From positions 1-5,643 of the forward strand of contig JABJES010000205.1 in the NCBI GenBank assembly GCA_018663165.1: DNA of 5,643 nucleotides, in the 5' to 3' direction. Every line of letters begins with the position of its first letter. The first letter of the stretch is position 1. This document shows positions 1-5,643 of this stretch, piece after piece. The position numbers and the translations under genes are program-made. The notes under the pieces were generated by a model that worked only from the letters and a program-made list of their open reading frames with translations, searched no databases and was not told the DNA's origin. This stretch comes from Rhodospirillaceae bacterium. Its GTDB lineage: Bacteria > Pseudomonadota > Alphaproteobacteria > UBA11136.

Positions 1-9
1 ATTTCCTTA

Positions 10-14
10 AAGGA
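10..14 (+). promoter_or_regulatory. Ribosome binding site of pstS
   Basis: AAGGA lies 8 bases before the ATG at 23, a normal Shine-Dalgarno distance. It supports that ATG as the start. The promoter itself is outside the window: the 22 bases present show no -10/-35 pair and no Pho box. Confidence 0.8.
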
Positions 15-22
15 TCGGAATT

Positions 23-1057
23 ATGAAGAAGACCTTAGCTCTGGCGGCCTTTCTAGCCATCGCATTCACCCAGGGCGCTCAAGCCCGCAACCAAATCCAC
101 ATTGTCGGCTCGTCCACCGTCTTTCCATTTTCCACTGCCGTGGCTGAAGAATTCGGTCAGATGTCCGATTTCAAAACACCGGTTGTCGAGAGCACTGGCT
201 CGGGCGGCGGATTAAAGCTTTTCTGCTCCGGTGTCGGCACCCAGCACCCGGACATCACCAACGCCTCGCGCCGCATCAAGGCATCGGAAGTTGAAAAATG
301 CGCCAAGAACGGCATTGCCGAGATCACCGAAATCAAGATCGGCTTTGACGGCATCGTGATCGCCAATTCCACCAAGGCGAAAAAGGTCAACTTCACCCTG
401 CCGCAGATTTTCCTCGCACTTGCCAAGAACGTACCGGCCAACGCCGACGGCTCAAAACTCCAACCCAATCCCTATAAGCTATGGAGCGATATCGACCCGA
501 ACCTGCCAGAAGTGAAGATCGAAGTACTGGGTCCGCCGCCAACGTCCGGCACCAGAGACGCCTTTGCCGAGCTTGCCCTTGAGGGTGGCTGCAAAACCTT
601 TCCCGGAATTATGGCGGTAAAGAAAGCCGATAAAAAACAATACAAATCGATTTGCCATTCGATCCGTGAAGACGGTGCCTATGTAGAGGCCGGTGAGAAC
701 GACAATCTGATCGTTCAAAAGCTTGACGCCAACAAGGATGCCTTCGGTGTCTTTGGCTATAGCTTTCTCGAACAGAACCAGGACAAGGTTCAGGGCAGCA
801 CCATCAACGGTGTCGAGGCTGATTTCGAGGACATCGCCGACGGTCAATACCCGGTGGCCCGCTCGCTCTATTTCTATGTCAAGAACGCCCATGTCGGCGT
901 CATTCCCGGCATTGAGGAGTTCGTCATGGAATTCACCAGCGAGAAAGCCATCGGCGACGAGGGGTATCTGGCTGACAAAGGACTGATCCCCTTGCCGCAA
1001 GATCAGCGTGAACAGCAACGGAAAAACGCCAAAAGCCGCACGCCGTTGACGATGTAA
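23..1057 (+). CDS. pstS: Periplasmic phosphate-binding protein PstS of the phosphate ABC transporter
   Basis: This is the substrate-binding protein that captures inorganic phosphate in the periplasm and delivers it to the PstC-PstA channel. The 344-residue product is close to the usual PstS length. It begins with a Sec signal peptide: Lys-Lys at 2-3, a hydrophobic stretch at 5-16 and an AQA site giving probable cleavage after residue 21. The mature part opens with a strand and GSSTVFPFS (29-37), followed by ESTGSGGG (56-63) and SGTRD (175-179). These are the loops that bind phosphate in this family. Cysteines at 68, 93, 190 and 211 could form disulfides after export. There is no lipobox cysteine near the cleavage site, so it should be soluble rather than a lipoprotein. 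The start is supported by AAGGA 8 bases upstream. It is the first visible gene of the operon and is followed by a 41-base T-rich spacer before pstC. Confidence 0.96.
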   Translation: MKKTLALAAFLAIAFTQGAQARNQIHIVGSSTVFPFSTAVAEEFGQMSDFKTPVVESTGSGGGLKLFCSGVGTQHPDITNASRRIKASEVEKCAKNGIAEITEIKIGFDGIVIANSTKAKKVNFTLPQIFLALAKNVPANADGSKLQPNPYKLWSDIDPNLPEVKIEVLGPPPTSGTRDAFAELALEGGCKTFPGIMAVKKADKKQYKSICHSIREDGAYVEAGENDNLIVQKLDANKDAFGVFGYSFLEQNQDKVQGSTINGVEADFEDIADGQYPVARSLYFYVKNAHVGVIPGIEEFVMEFTSEKAIGDEGYLADKGLIPLPQDQREQQRKNAKSRTPLTM

Positions 1058-1098
1058 ACAAGCCGCCCCTTTTTTTATTTTTTAACCCGAAGAAATTT
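1058..1098 (+). other. T-rich spacer between pstS and pstC
   Basis: The 41-base gap contains T7 at 1070-1076, an A, then T6 at 1078-1083, preceded by a short C-rich run. The only stem I can pair nearby is CAACGG (1016-1021) with CCGTTG (1043-1048), inside the end of pstS. It has a 21-base loop and ends more than 20 bases before the T run, so it does not look like a standard intrinsic terminator. A weak purine-rich sequence, GAAGAAA (1089-1095), precedes the pstC ATG. A U-rich single-stranded region here could be an mRNA processing or partial termination site that lets pstS be made in excess over the permease genes, but that is inference. Confidence 0.4.
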
Positions 1099-2481
1099 AT
1101 GACCTCATTCGTTCTCGCCGTTACCCTTCTTCTCCTTACCGGCTTTGGCTATTTCCTTGGTCGCGGACGGGCCTTGGCGCGAGTCAATGGGCGGGCGCGG
1201 GATCTTCATTCTCTCCCCGGTTATTACGGATATTATCTGGCCCTTTGGTGCGCCATCCCAGGCATCTCCGTTTTTGCCTTCTGGCTGATGTTCGGCCCCG
1301 GCGTGATCGAGCACATCGTGCTTTCCAGCCTGTCCGAAAGCACCCTTGCCAAAGCCCCCGGATCGCCAGAGTTCCTGTACACGACAATTGAGCGCATCGC
1401 CGACGGCCAGCCTTTCGCTACCACGGCGGAGCCCGACCTTGAGGCCGCCGCTGAGCATTTGAAATCCCTGCGCCAGACCAGCCTTGCCGGCATGATCTCC
1501 GCCGTACTGGCGGCTGCATTATGCGGCCTGACATGGAGCTGGACGCGGATCCGGCCCCAGATGCGGGCGCGCAACCGAGTCGAACATATCTTCTGTCTTT
1601 TTTTAATGGGCAGCTCGACAATCGCCGTCCTTACCACGGTGGGGATTATTTTCTCCCTGTTGTTCGAGTCCCTGAGCTTCTTCCGCCAGATACCGATTCT
1701 CGATTTTCTTTTTGGCCTCAACTGGTCGCCGCAAACAGCAATCCGGGAAGATCAAGTCGGCAGTACTGACGGATTCGGTGCCGTGCCGCTTTTTACCGGC
1801 ACCCTTCTCATCACCTTCATCGCCATGCTGGTGGCAACCCCCATCGGCCTGATGTCGGCGATCTATATGGCCGACTACGCCAGCCCTAACCTTCGTTCTG
1901 TCGTTAAGCCGGTTCTCGAAATTCTGGCAGGCATCCCGACCGTCGTTTACGGCTTTTTTGCCGCCCTGACCGTCGGGCCGTTCCTCCGCGATATCGGCAC
2001 CTCCATCGGTCTTGATGTGGCCTCGGAGAGTGCCCTGGCGGCTGGCGGCGTTATGGGCATTATGATCATCCCCTTTATCTCATCCCTGTCTGACGACATC
2101 ATCGTCGCTGTACCGCGCTCACTCCGCGAAGGCTCATACGCCCTTGGCGCAACCAAGGCGGAAACCATTCGCAAGGTGGTCCTGCCCGCCGCTCTTCCCG
2201 GCGTCATCAGCGCCTGTCTGCTCGGCGTCTCGCGTGCCATCGGTGAAACCATGATCGTCGTGATGGCCGCTGGCCTTGCCGCCAACCTAACCGCCAACCC
2301 CCTCGAATCCGTCACCACGGTAACGGTTCAGATCGTTACCCTGCTCGTCGGTGACCAGGAATTTGACAGCCCAAAGACGCTTTCAGCCTTTGCCCTGGGA
2401 CTTGTGCTTTTTACCGCCACCCTTGTTCTCAATTTCATTGCTCTGAGGGTGGTTCAGAAATACAGAGAACAATATGACTGA
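1099..2481 (+). CDS. pstC: Phosphate ABC transporter permease PstC (long form with N-terminal extension)
   Basis: This is one of the two inner-membrane permease subunits that form the phosphate channel with PstA. At 460 residues it is much longer than the roughly 320-residue E. coli PstC. The excess is N-terminal: hydrophobic segments at about 2-20, 44-68 and 130-148 surround a polar stretch at about 70-128. This resembles the PstC N-terminal domain known as DUF3708, a family assignment made from memory. A further membrane segment lies at about 165-190. The ABC permease core runs from about 227 (GAVPLFTGTL) to the C-terminus. It contains the cytoplasmic EAA-type coupling loop at about 343-370 (REGSYALGAT, then LPAALPGV), which contacts the ATPase. 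The start has only a weak purine-rich ribosome site (1089-1095). The last 8 bases overlap pstA, suggesting coupled translation. Identity as PstC rather than another permease rests on the core motifs and on its place after pstS. Confidence 0.95.
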   Translation: MTSFVLAVTLLLLTGFGYFLGRGRALARVNGRARDLHSLPGYYGYYLALWCAIPGISVFAFWLMFGPGVIEHIVLSSLSESTLAKAPGSPEFLYTTIERIADGQPFATTAEPDLEAAAEHLKSLRQTSLAGMISAVLAAALCGLTWSWTRIRPQMRARNRVEHIFCLFLMGSSTIAVLTTVGIIFSLLFESLSFFRQIPILDFLFGLNWSPQTAIREDQVGSTDGFGAVPLFTGTLLITFIAMLVATPIGLMSAIYMADYASPNLRSVVKPVLEILAGIPTVVYGFFAALTVGPFLRDIGTSIGLDVASESALAAGGVMGIMIIPFISSLSDDIIVAVPRSLREGSYALGATKAETIRKVVLPAALPGVISACLLGVSRAIGETMIVVMAAGLAANLTANPLESVTTVTVQIVTLLVGDQEFDSPKTLSAFALGLVLFTATLVLNFIALRVVQKYREQYD

Positions 2482-3775
2482 TTCCAGCAAGAGCAAATCA
2501 ATGAGCCATTCGGATCGCATCGCCGCCTCCTTAAAGCGCCGCCATGCCGCTGAAACACGCTTTCGTCTTTACGGCATTTCGGCAATTGCCATCGCCCTGA
2601 TCTTTCTCGTCATCATGCTGGGCAGCATTTTTATCCGTGGCTGGGGCGGCTTTTTTGAAACCCAGATCGAGCTGACCGTTGATTTCTCACGCCAGATCAT
2701 TGACCCGGAAGGAACAAACGATCCTGCTGTCTTTGCCCGCGCCGACTTTCGCAAGATTGTCCGCAATGCGCTGAAAGCCCGTTTTCCGGATGTGACAAAG
2801 CGCAAAGACGTCAAAGCACTCAAGGCGTTGATCAGCAAGGCCGCCGGGTATGAACTTTCCCATCTGATCCGTGACGACCCGGCCCTGATCGGCACGACGC
2901 AAAATATCTGGCTGCCATCCTCCGATGAGGTCGATAATTTTATGAAAGGAAGCGTGTCGCGCGACCTTCCTGAGAGCGCGCGGCGCATAAAGGATATACA
3001 TGTCGGCTGGATTGAAGAGCTGGAAGCCGAGGGCGCCTTAAAGAGCACGCTTAATCTGCGATTCTTTACCCATGGCGATTCGAGGGAACCGGAAAATGCC
3101 GGTATCTGGGGGGCCATCGTCGGCTCCACCCTGACCCTTTTCATCACCCTGATTCTCTCCTTTCCCTTAGGCGTCATGGCGGCGATTTATCTTGAAGAGC
3201 TTTCGCCAAAAACCCGCTGGACCGATTTCATCGAGGTCAACATCAACAATATGGCGGCAGTGCCGAGCATTATTTACGGCCTTCTTGGGCTAGCCGTCTT
3301 TCTCAATTTCATGCATCTGCCGCGCTCGGCCCCGCTCGTCGGCGGCATGGTTCTGGCTCTGATGACCCTGCCGACCATCATTATTGCCACCCGCGCCTCT
3401 CTAAAGGCTGTTCCCCCCTCGATCAGAGAGGCGGCGCGTGGTCTTGGCGCCTCACCGATCCAAGTGGTGCTGCACCATGTCCTGCCCCTTGCCATGCCGG
3501 GGATATTAACCGGCACCATTATCGGCATGGCAAGGGCGCTGGGCGAATCCGCGCCTTTGTTGATGATCGGCATGGTCGCCTTTATCGTTGATATTCCCCA
3601 AAGCTTTACCGACCCGGCCACCGCCCTGCCGGTACAGGTCTATCTCTGGGCAGACAGCCCTGAGCGGGCATTTGTTGAAAAAACAGCCGCCGCGACCATC
3701 GTTCTTGTCGCCTTTCTGGTTGTTATGAACGCAATGGCTGTATACTTGCGCAAACGTTTTGAGCGTCGCTGGTAG
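2474..3775 (+). CDS. pstA: Phosphate ABC transporter permease PstA (long form with N-terminal domain)
   Basis: This is the second inner-membrane permease subunit, partner of PstC. At 433 residues it exceeds the roughly 300-residue E. coli PstA. A basic cytoplasmic N-terminus (Lys/Arg-rich, about 15-31) precedes a membrane segment at about 33-54. A polar region of some 150 residues (about 55-208) follows, probably periplasmic and resembling the N-terminal PstA domain DUF3333 (recalled family, not searched). The ABC permease core starts at about 210 (GIWGAIVGSTL). It carries the EAA coupling loop at 316-343 (SIREAARGLGAS, then LPLAMPGI), which docks on PstB. Translation probably starts at the ATG at 2474, which overlaps the pstC stop (ATGACTGA) and lacks a strong Shine-Dalgarno sequence, so reinitiation after pstC is likely. 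An in-frame ATG at 2501 (residue 10) is a possible alternative. Confidence 0.95.
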   Translation: MTDSSKSKSMSHSDRIAASLKRRHAAETRFRLYGISAIAIALIFLVIMLGSIFIRGWGGFFETQIELTVDFSRQIIDPEGTNDPAVFARADFRKIVRNALKARFPDVTKRKDVKALKALISKAAGYELSHLIRDDPALIGTTQNIWLPSSDEVDNFMKGSVSRDLPESARRIKDIHVGWIEELEAEGALKSTLNLRFFTHGDSREPENAGIWGAIVGSTLTLFITLILSFPLGVMAAIYLEELSPKTRWTDFIEVNINNMAAVPSIIYGLLGLAVFLNFMHLPRSAPLVGGMVLALMTLPTIIIATRASLKAVPPSIREAARGLGASPIQVVLHHVLPLAMPGILTGTIIGMARALGESAPLLMIGMVAFIVDIPQSFTDPATALPVQVYLWADSPERAFVEKTAAATIVLVAFLVVMNAMAVYLRKRFERRW

Positions 3776-3791
3776 ACGACGATGAATAAAT

Positions 3792-3797
3792 GGAGAG
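3792..3797 (+). promoter_or_regulatory. Ribosome binding site favouring a TTG start for pstB
   Basis: GGAGAG, with its GGAG core ending 6 bases before an in-frame TTG at 3802, is the best-placed Shine-Dalgarno sequence at the head of pstB. The ATG at 3790 overlaps this site and has no such sequence upstream of it. Confidence 0.5.
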
Positions 3798-3801
3798 ACC
3801 T

Positions 3802-4677
3802 TTGAAAACGGCCCTGAAACCCAAACCGATTCGCGTAACAGTGAGAAACACACAATCCTCGAGCTCGGTTCAGGCAATGAAACCGGCGGCGGATAAAAAT
3901 GCCCCCGCGCCCACCCTTGAGGGCGCCAAGATGAACATCGAAAAGGTGAACGTCTTTTACGGCGACAATCAGGCGCTCACCGACATTGATCTGCAAATTC
4001 GCGTCAATGAGGTCACCGCGCTGATCGGTCCTTCGGGCTGCGGCAAGTCAACCTTCCTGCGCTGTCTTAACCGCATGAACGACACTATCGAGGAATGCCG
4101 GGTCAGTGGATTGGTGATGCTGGACGACATGGATGTGTATGGCCCGGATGTGGATGTTGTTCATTTACGCGCCCGTATCGGCATGGTGTTTCAAAAACCC
4201 AATCCTTTTCCAAAATCGATTTATGAGAATGTCGCCTATGGCCCGCGCATCCATGGCCTGGTTTCTTCCCGCGCCGATCTCGATGATATCGTCATGACCT
4301 CACTGACCAAGGCAGGGCTTATAAAAGAAGTTCGCGACCGCCTCCATGAGTCCGGCACCAGTCTTTCCGGCGGCCAGCAGCAGCGTCTGTGTATCGCCCG
4401 CGCCATTGCCGTCAACCCGGAAGTCATTCTGATGGACGAACCCTGCTCGGCCCTGGACCCGATCGCCACAGCACGGATTGAGGAGCTGATCGACGAATTG
4501 AGCCAAAACTTCACCATCGTCATCGTCACCCATTCGATGCAGCAGGCGGCGCGTGTTTCCCAACGCACCGCCTTTTTCCACCTCGGCGAACTGGTGGAAT
4601 TCGGCGATACCGAACAGGTTTTCACCAGCCCCCGCGACGAGCGAACCCAGGGCTATATCACTGGCCGCTTCGGTTAG
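3802..4677 (+). CDS. pstB: Phosphate ABC transporter ATP-binding protein PstB
   Basis: This cytoplasmic ATPase powers phosphate import as a dimer docked on PstC and PstA. With the TTG start it has 291 residues, and it shows every ABC element in order. The Walker A motif is GPSGCGKST (76-84, Lys82). The Q-loop glutamine is Gln131, followed by KPNPFP, typical of PstB. The signature is LSGGQQQR (188-195), the Walker B Asp212 is followed by catalytic Glu213, the D-loop is SALD (216-219) and the H-loop histidine is His244. The protein ends in ITGRFG, as usual for PstB. Roughly 43 residues precede the first conserved strand and are polar, Lys/Ser/Pro-rich and low in complexity. The start is therefore uncertain: ATG 3790 (295 residues), TTG 3802 (good GGAG), ATG 3877 (266 residues) or ATG 3931 (248 residues, GAGGG at 3919-3923). 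E. coli PstB has about 257 residues, so the shorter starts are realistic. The identity of the gene is not in doubt. Confidence 0.96.
   Translation: MKTALKPKPIRVTVRNTQSSSSVQAMKPAADKNAPAPTLEGAKMNIEKVNVFYGDNQALTDIDLQIRVNEVTALIGPSGCGKSTFLRCLNRMNDTIEECRVSGLVMLDDMDVYGPDVDVVHLRARIGMVFQKPNPFPKSIYENVAYGPRIHGLVSSRADLDDIVMTSLTKAGLIKEVRDRLHESGTSLSGGQQQRLCIARAIAVNPEVILMDEPCSALDPIATARIEELIDELSQNFTIVIVTHSMQQAARVSQRTAFFHLGELVEFGDTEQVFTSPRDERTQGYITGRFG
3919..3923 (+). promoter_or_regulatory. Possible internal ribosome binding site in pstB
   Basis: GAGGG sits 7 bases before the in-frame ATG at 3931, which would begin the protein exactly at the first conserved strand (MNIEKVNVFYG). It may be the true initiation site of a 248-residue PstB, a secondary site, or simply the Glu-Gly codons of the longer protein. 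Confidence 0.3.
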
Positions 4678-4681
4678 ACCC

Positions 4682-4687
4682 AAAGGA
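4682..4687 (+). promoter_or_regulatory. Ribosome binding site deciding the phoU start
   Basis: AAAGGA lies 8 bases before the ATG at 4696. Its last base is the A of an earlier in-frame ATG at 4687, which therefore cannot use this site and has no other Shine-Dalgarno sequence. The downstream ATG is the better start. Confidence 0.75.
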
Positions 4688-4695
4688 TGACACCC

Positions 4696-5460
4696 ATGAC
4701 AACCAAACAGCACATCGTTACCTCCTATGACGAAGAGCTTGAGCATCTCAACAAGACCATCATGCAGATGGGCGGTCTGGCAGAAGCCCAGCTTGATCAA
4801 GCCATTCAATCGGTGATGAACCGCGATATCGCCAGTGCCGAAGAAGTCGTCGCCAACGATCACAAGGTTGATGAGCTTGAGCACGAGGTTGCTGCCTTTA
4901 CCGTCCGCATGCTCGCGCTTCGCCAGCCGATGGCGGTTGATCTGCGCAACATCGTCTCTGCCCTGAAAGTTTCCAGCGACATCGAGCGCATCGGCGATTA
5001 CGCCAGCAACGTCGCCAAGCGGTCGGTTGCCCTGGCCCAGGTGCCCGAAATTACCGCCGTTAATATCGTCCCCCGGATCGGTCGCCAGGTGCAGAAAATG
5101 TTCAAGGACGTTCTCGATGCCTATGCTGCCCGCGACAACGAAAAAGCCATGCAGGTCTGGGAATCGGACGAAAAAACCGATGAGATGTATACCAGTATCT
5201 TTCGCGAACTTCTCACCTACATGATGGAAGATCCCCGCTCTATCACGGTGTGCACCCATCTTCTGTTCATGGCCAAGAACCTTGAGCGCATTGGCGACCA
5301 TGCAACCAATATCGCCGAGGGCGTCTATTTTCTCACCCATGGCGATTCCATCCACAAGGCCCGCCCCAAGGCGAGCACCAACTATTACGATGTGATGAAA
5401 CAGGCCGAAGAAAATGCCGACATCGGTGGGCCTCCGCCCAAGGGCAAAAAGAAAAAATAA
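4696..5460 (+). CDS. phoU: Phosphate signalling regulator PhoU
   Basis: This cytoplasmic, all-helical protein connects the Pst transporter to the PhoR-PhoB two-component system and represses the phosphate-starvation response when phosphate is plentiful. The product is 254 residues from the preferred start. It consists of two tandem PhoU domains, each a three-helix bundle. The repeat is visible in the paired motifs SDIERIGDYASNVA (IERIGD at 96-101) and KNLERIGDHATNIAE (LERIGD at 196-201), exactly 100 residues apart. Each is accompanied by an acidic helix (DELEHE in the first half, DEKTDEMY in the second) that in this family helps bind metal. The C-terminus beyond the second bundle is a polar tail ending GPPPKGKKKK, more basic than I would expect. 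It follows pstB by 18 bases and precedes phoB by 18 bases, so the three are surely co-transcribed. The ATG at 4687 would add three residues but lacks a ribosome site. Confidence 0.96.
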   Translation: MTTKQHIVTSYDEELEHLNKTIMQMGGLAEAQLDQAIQSVMNRDIASAEEVVANDHKVDELEHEVAAFTVRMLALRQPMAVDLRNIVSALKVSSDIERIGDYASNVAKRSVALAQVPEITAVNIVPRIGRQVQKMFKDVLDAYAARDNEKAMQVWESDEKTDEMYTSIFRELLTYMMEDPRSITVCTHLLFMAKNLERIGDHATNIAEGVYFLTHGDSIHKARPKASTNYYDVMKQAEENADIGGPPPKGKKKK

Positions 5461-5467
5461 GGCCTTC

Positions 5468-5472
5468 AGGGA
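5468..5472 (+). promoter_or_regulatory. Ribosome binding site of phoB
   Basis: AGGGA lies 6 bases before the ATG at 5479, fixing the phoB start. A TAA (5476-5478) sits immediately before this ATG in the same frame, so phoB cannot be read as an extension of phoU. Confidence 0.75.
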
Positions 5473-5478
5473 ACATAA

Positions 5479-5643
5479 ATGAAACCACGTATTCTGATCG
5501 TCGAAGATGAAGAAGCGCTGCGCCCGATGCTGCGCTACAACTTCGAGGAAGAAGGGTTCGACGTTACCGAGGCTGCCGACGGCGAAGAGGCCAAAACCCT
5601 GATCGCCGAGGAAAAGCCAGATCTCGTCATCCTCGACTGGATG
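5479..5643 (+). CDS. phoB: Phosphate regulon response regulator PhoB (5' part, cut by window edge)
   Basis: Only the first 55 codons are present, translating to the start of a response-regulator receiver domain. The first strand ILIVEDEE provides the acidic pocket (Glu9, Asp10). ALRPMLRYNFEEEGF forms helix 1, and PDLVILDWM ends at the phosphoacceptor Asp53 followed by Trp-Met. The LDWM ending and the position after phoU make PhoB much more likely than another OmpR-family regulator. The DNA-binding winged-helix domain, expected after about residue 125, is beyond the window, so this is not evidence of a broken gene. When phosphorylated by PhoR under phosphate limitation, PhoB activates genes with Pho boxes, normally including pst. 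The gene follows phoU by 18 bases and has a good Shine-Dalgarno sequence. Confidence 0.9.
   Translation, partial: MKPRILIVEDEEALRPMLRYNFEEEGFDVTEAADGEEAKTLIAEEKPDLVILDWM

Noticed and set aside
1..22. Pho box or promoter upstream of pstS
   Set aside because: Only 22 bases are available, mostly the ribosome site region, with no visible Pho-box-like direct repeats. The regulatory region must lie left of the window.
1016..1083. Intrinsic terminator after pstS
   Set aside because: The 6-bp stem has a 21-base loop, lies inside pstS and ends over 20 bases before the T run. No GC-rich hairpin directly abuts the T run, so I list only a T-rich spacer.
3782..3805. Seven-codon leader-like frame between pstA and pstB, with its stop overlapping the TTG of pstB
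   Set aside because: It has no ribosome binding site and could easily arise by chance. There is no evidence that it is translated.
4300..5355. A 351-codon open frame on the - strand across pstB and phoU
   Set aside because: It lies antisense to two clearly identified conserved genes, spans their junction and its translation has no recognisable domain. It is explained by the codon bias of the + strand genes. The other antisense frames are rejected for the same reason.
5459..5466. Palindrome AAGGCCTT between phoU and phoB
   Set aside because: Eight bases with no loop are too short to form a stable hairpin and are expected by chance. It does not mark a terminator or operator here.
5479..5643. 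Truncated response regulator as a possible pseudogene or single-domain protein
   Set aside because: The frame is open up to the last base of the window, so the truncation is caused by the window edge.

Overview
This window holds a nearly complete, conventional high-affinity phosphate uptake and signalling operon. All genes are on the + strand, in the order pstS - pstC - pstA - pstB - phoU - phoB, and phoB is cut by the right edge. The organism looks like a Gram-negative proteobacterium, most probably an alphaproteobacterium. The evidence is a Sec signal peptide on PstS, moderately GC-rich coding sequence, long PstC and PstA permeases with extra N-terminal domains, and phoB directly after phoU. 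I cannot name a genus from the sequence.

Layout: bases 1-22 hold only the ribosome binding site of pstS. pstS (23-1057) encodes the secreted phosphate-binding protein. A 41-base T-rich spacer separates it from pstC (1099-2481), which overlaps pstA (2474-3775) by 8 bases. pstB (ATPase) follows, with an ambiguous start: TTG at 3802 is chosen here, with ATGs at 3790, 3877 and 3931 as alternatives. phoU (4696-5460) and phoB (5479 to the window end) follow, each after an 18-base gap and with a good Shine-Dalgarno sequence. No non-coding stretch reaches 300 bases, and I see no RNA genes, insertion sequences, repeats, CRISPR arrays or convincing terminators.

How it works together: PstS captures inorganic phosphate in the periplasm. 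PstC and PstA form the membrane channel, and PstB dimers hydrolyse ATP to drive import. From knowledge of these families, PhoU links transporter state to the histidine kinase PhoR, which controls phosphorylation of PhoB, the activator of the phosphate-starvation regulon and usually of pst itself. phoR is not in the window, and no Pho box is visible because the pstS promoter lies left of base 1.

I found no undescribed system here. The points worth a second look are modest: start-codon choices for pstB and phoU, the U-rich pstS-pstC junction, the large extra-core regions of the permeases, a Lys-rich PhoU tail and four cysteines in PstS.
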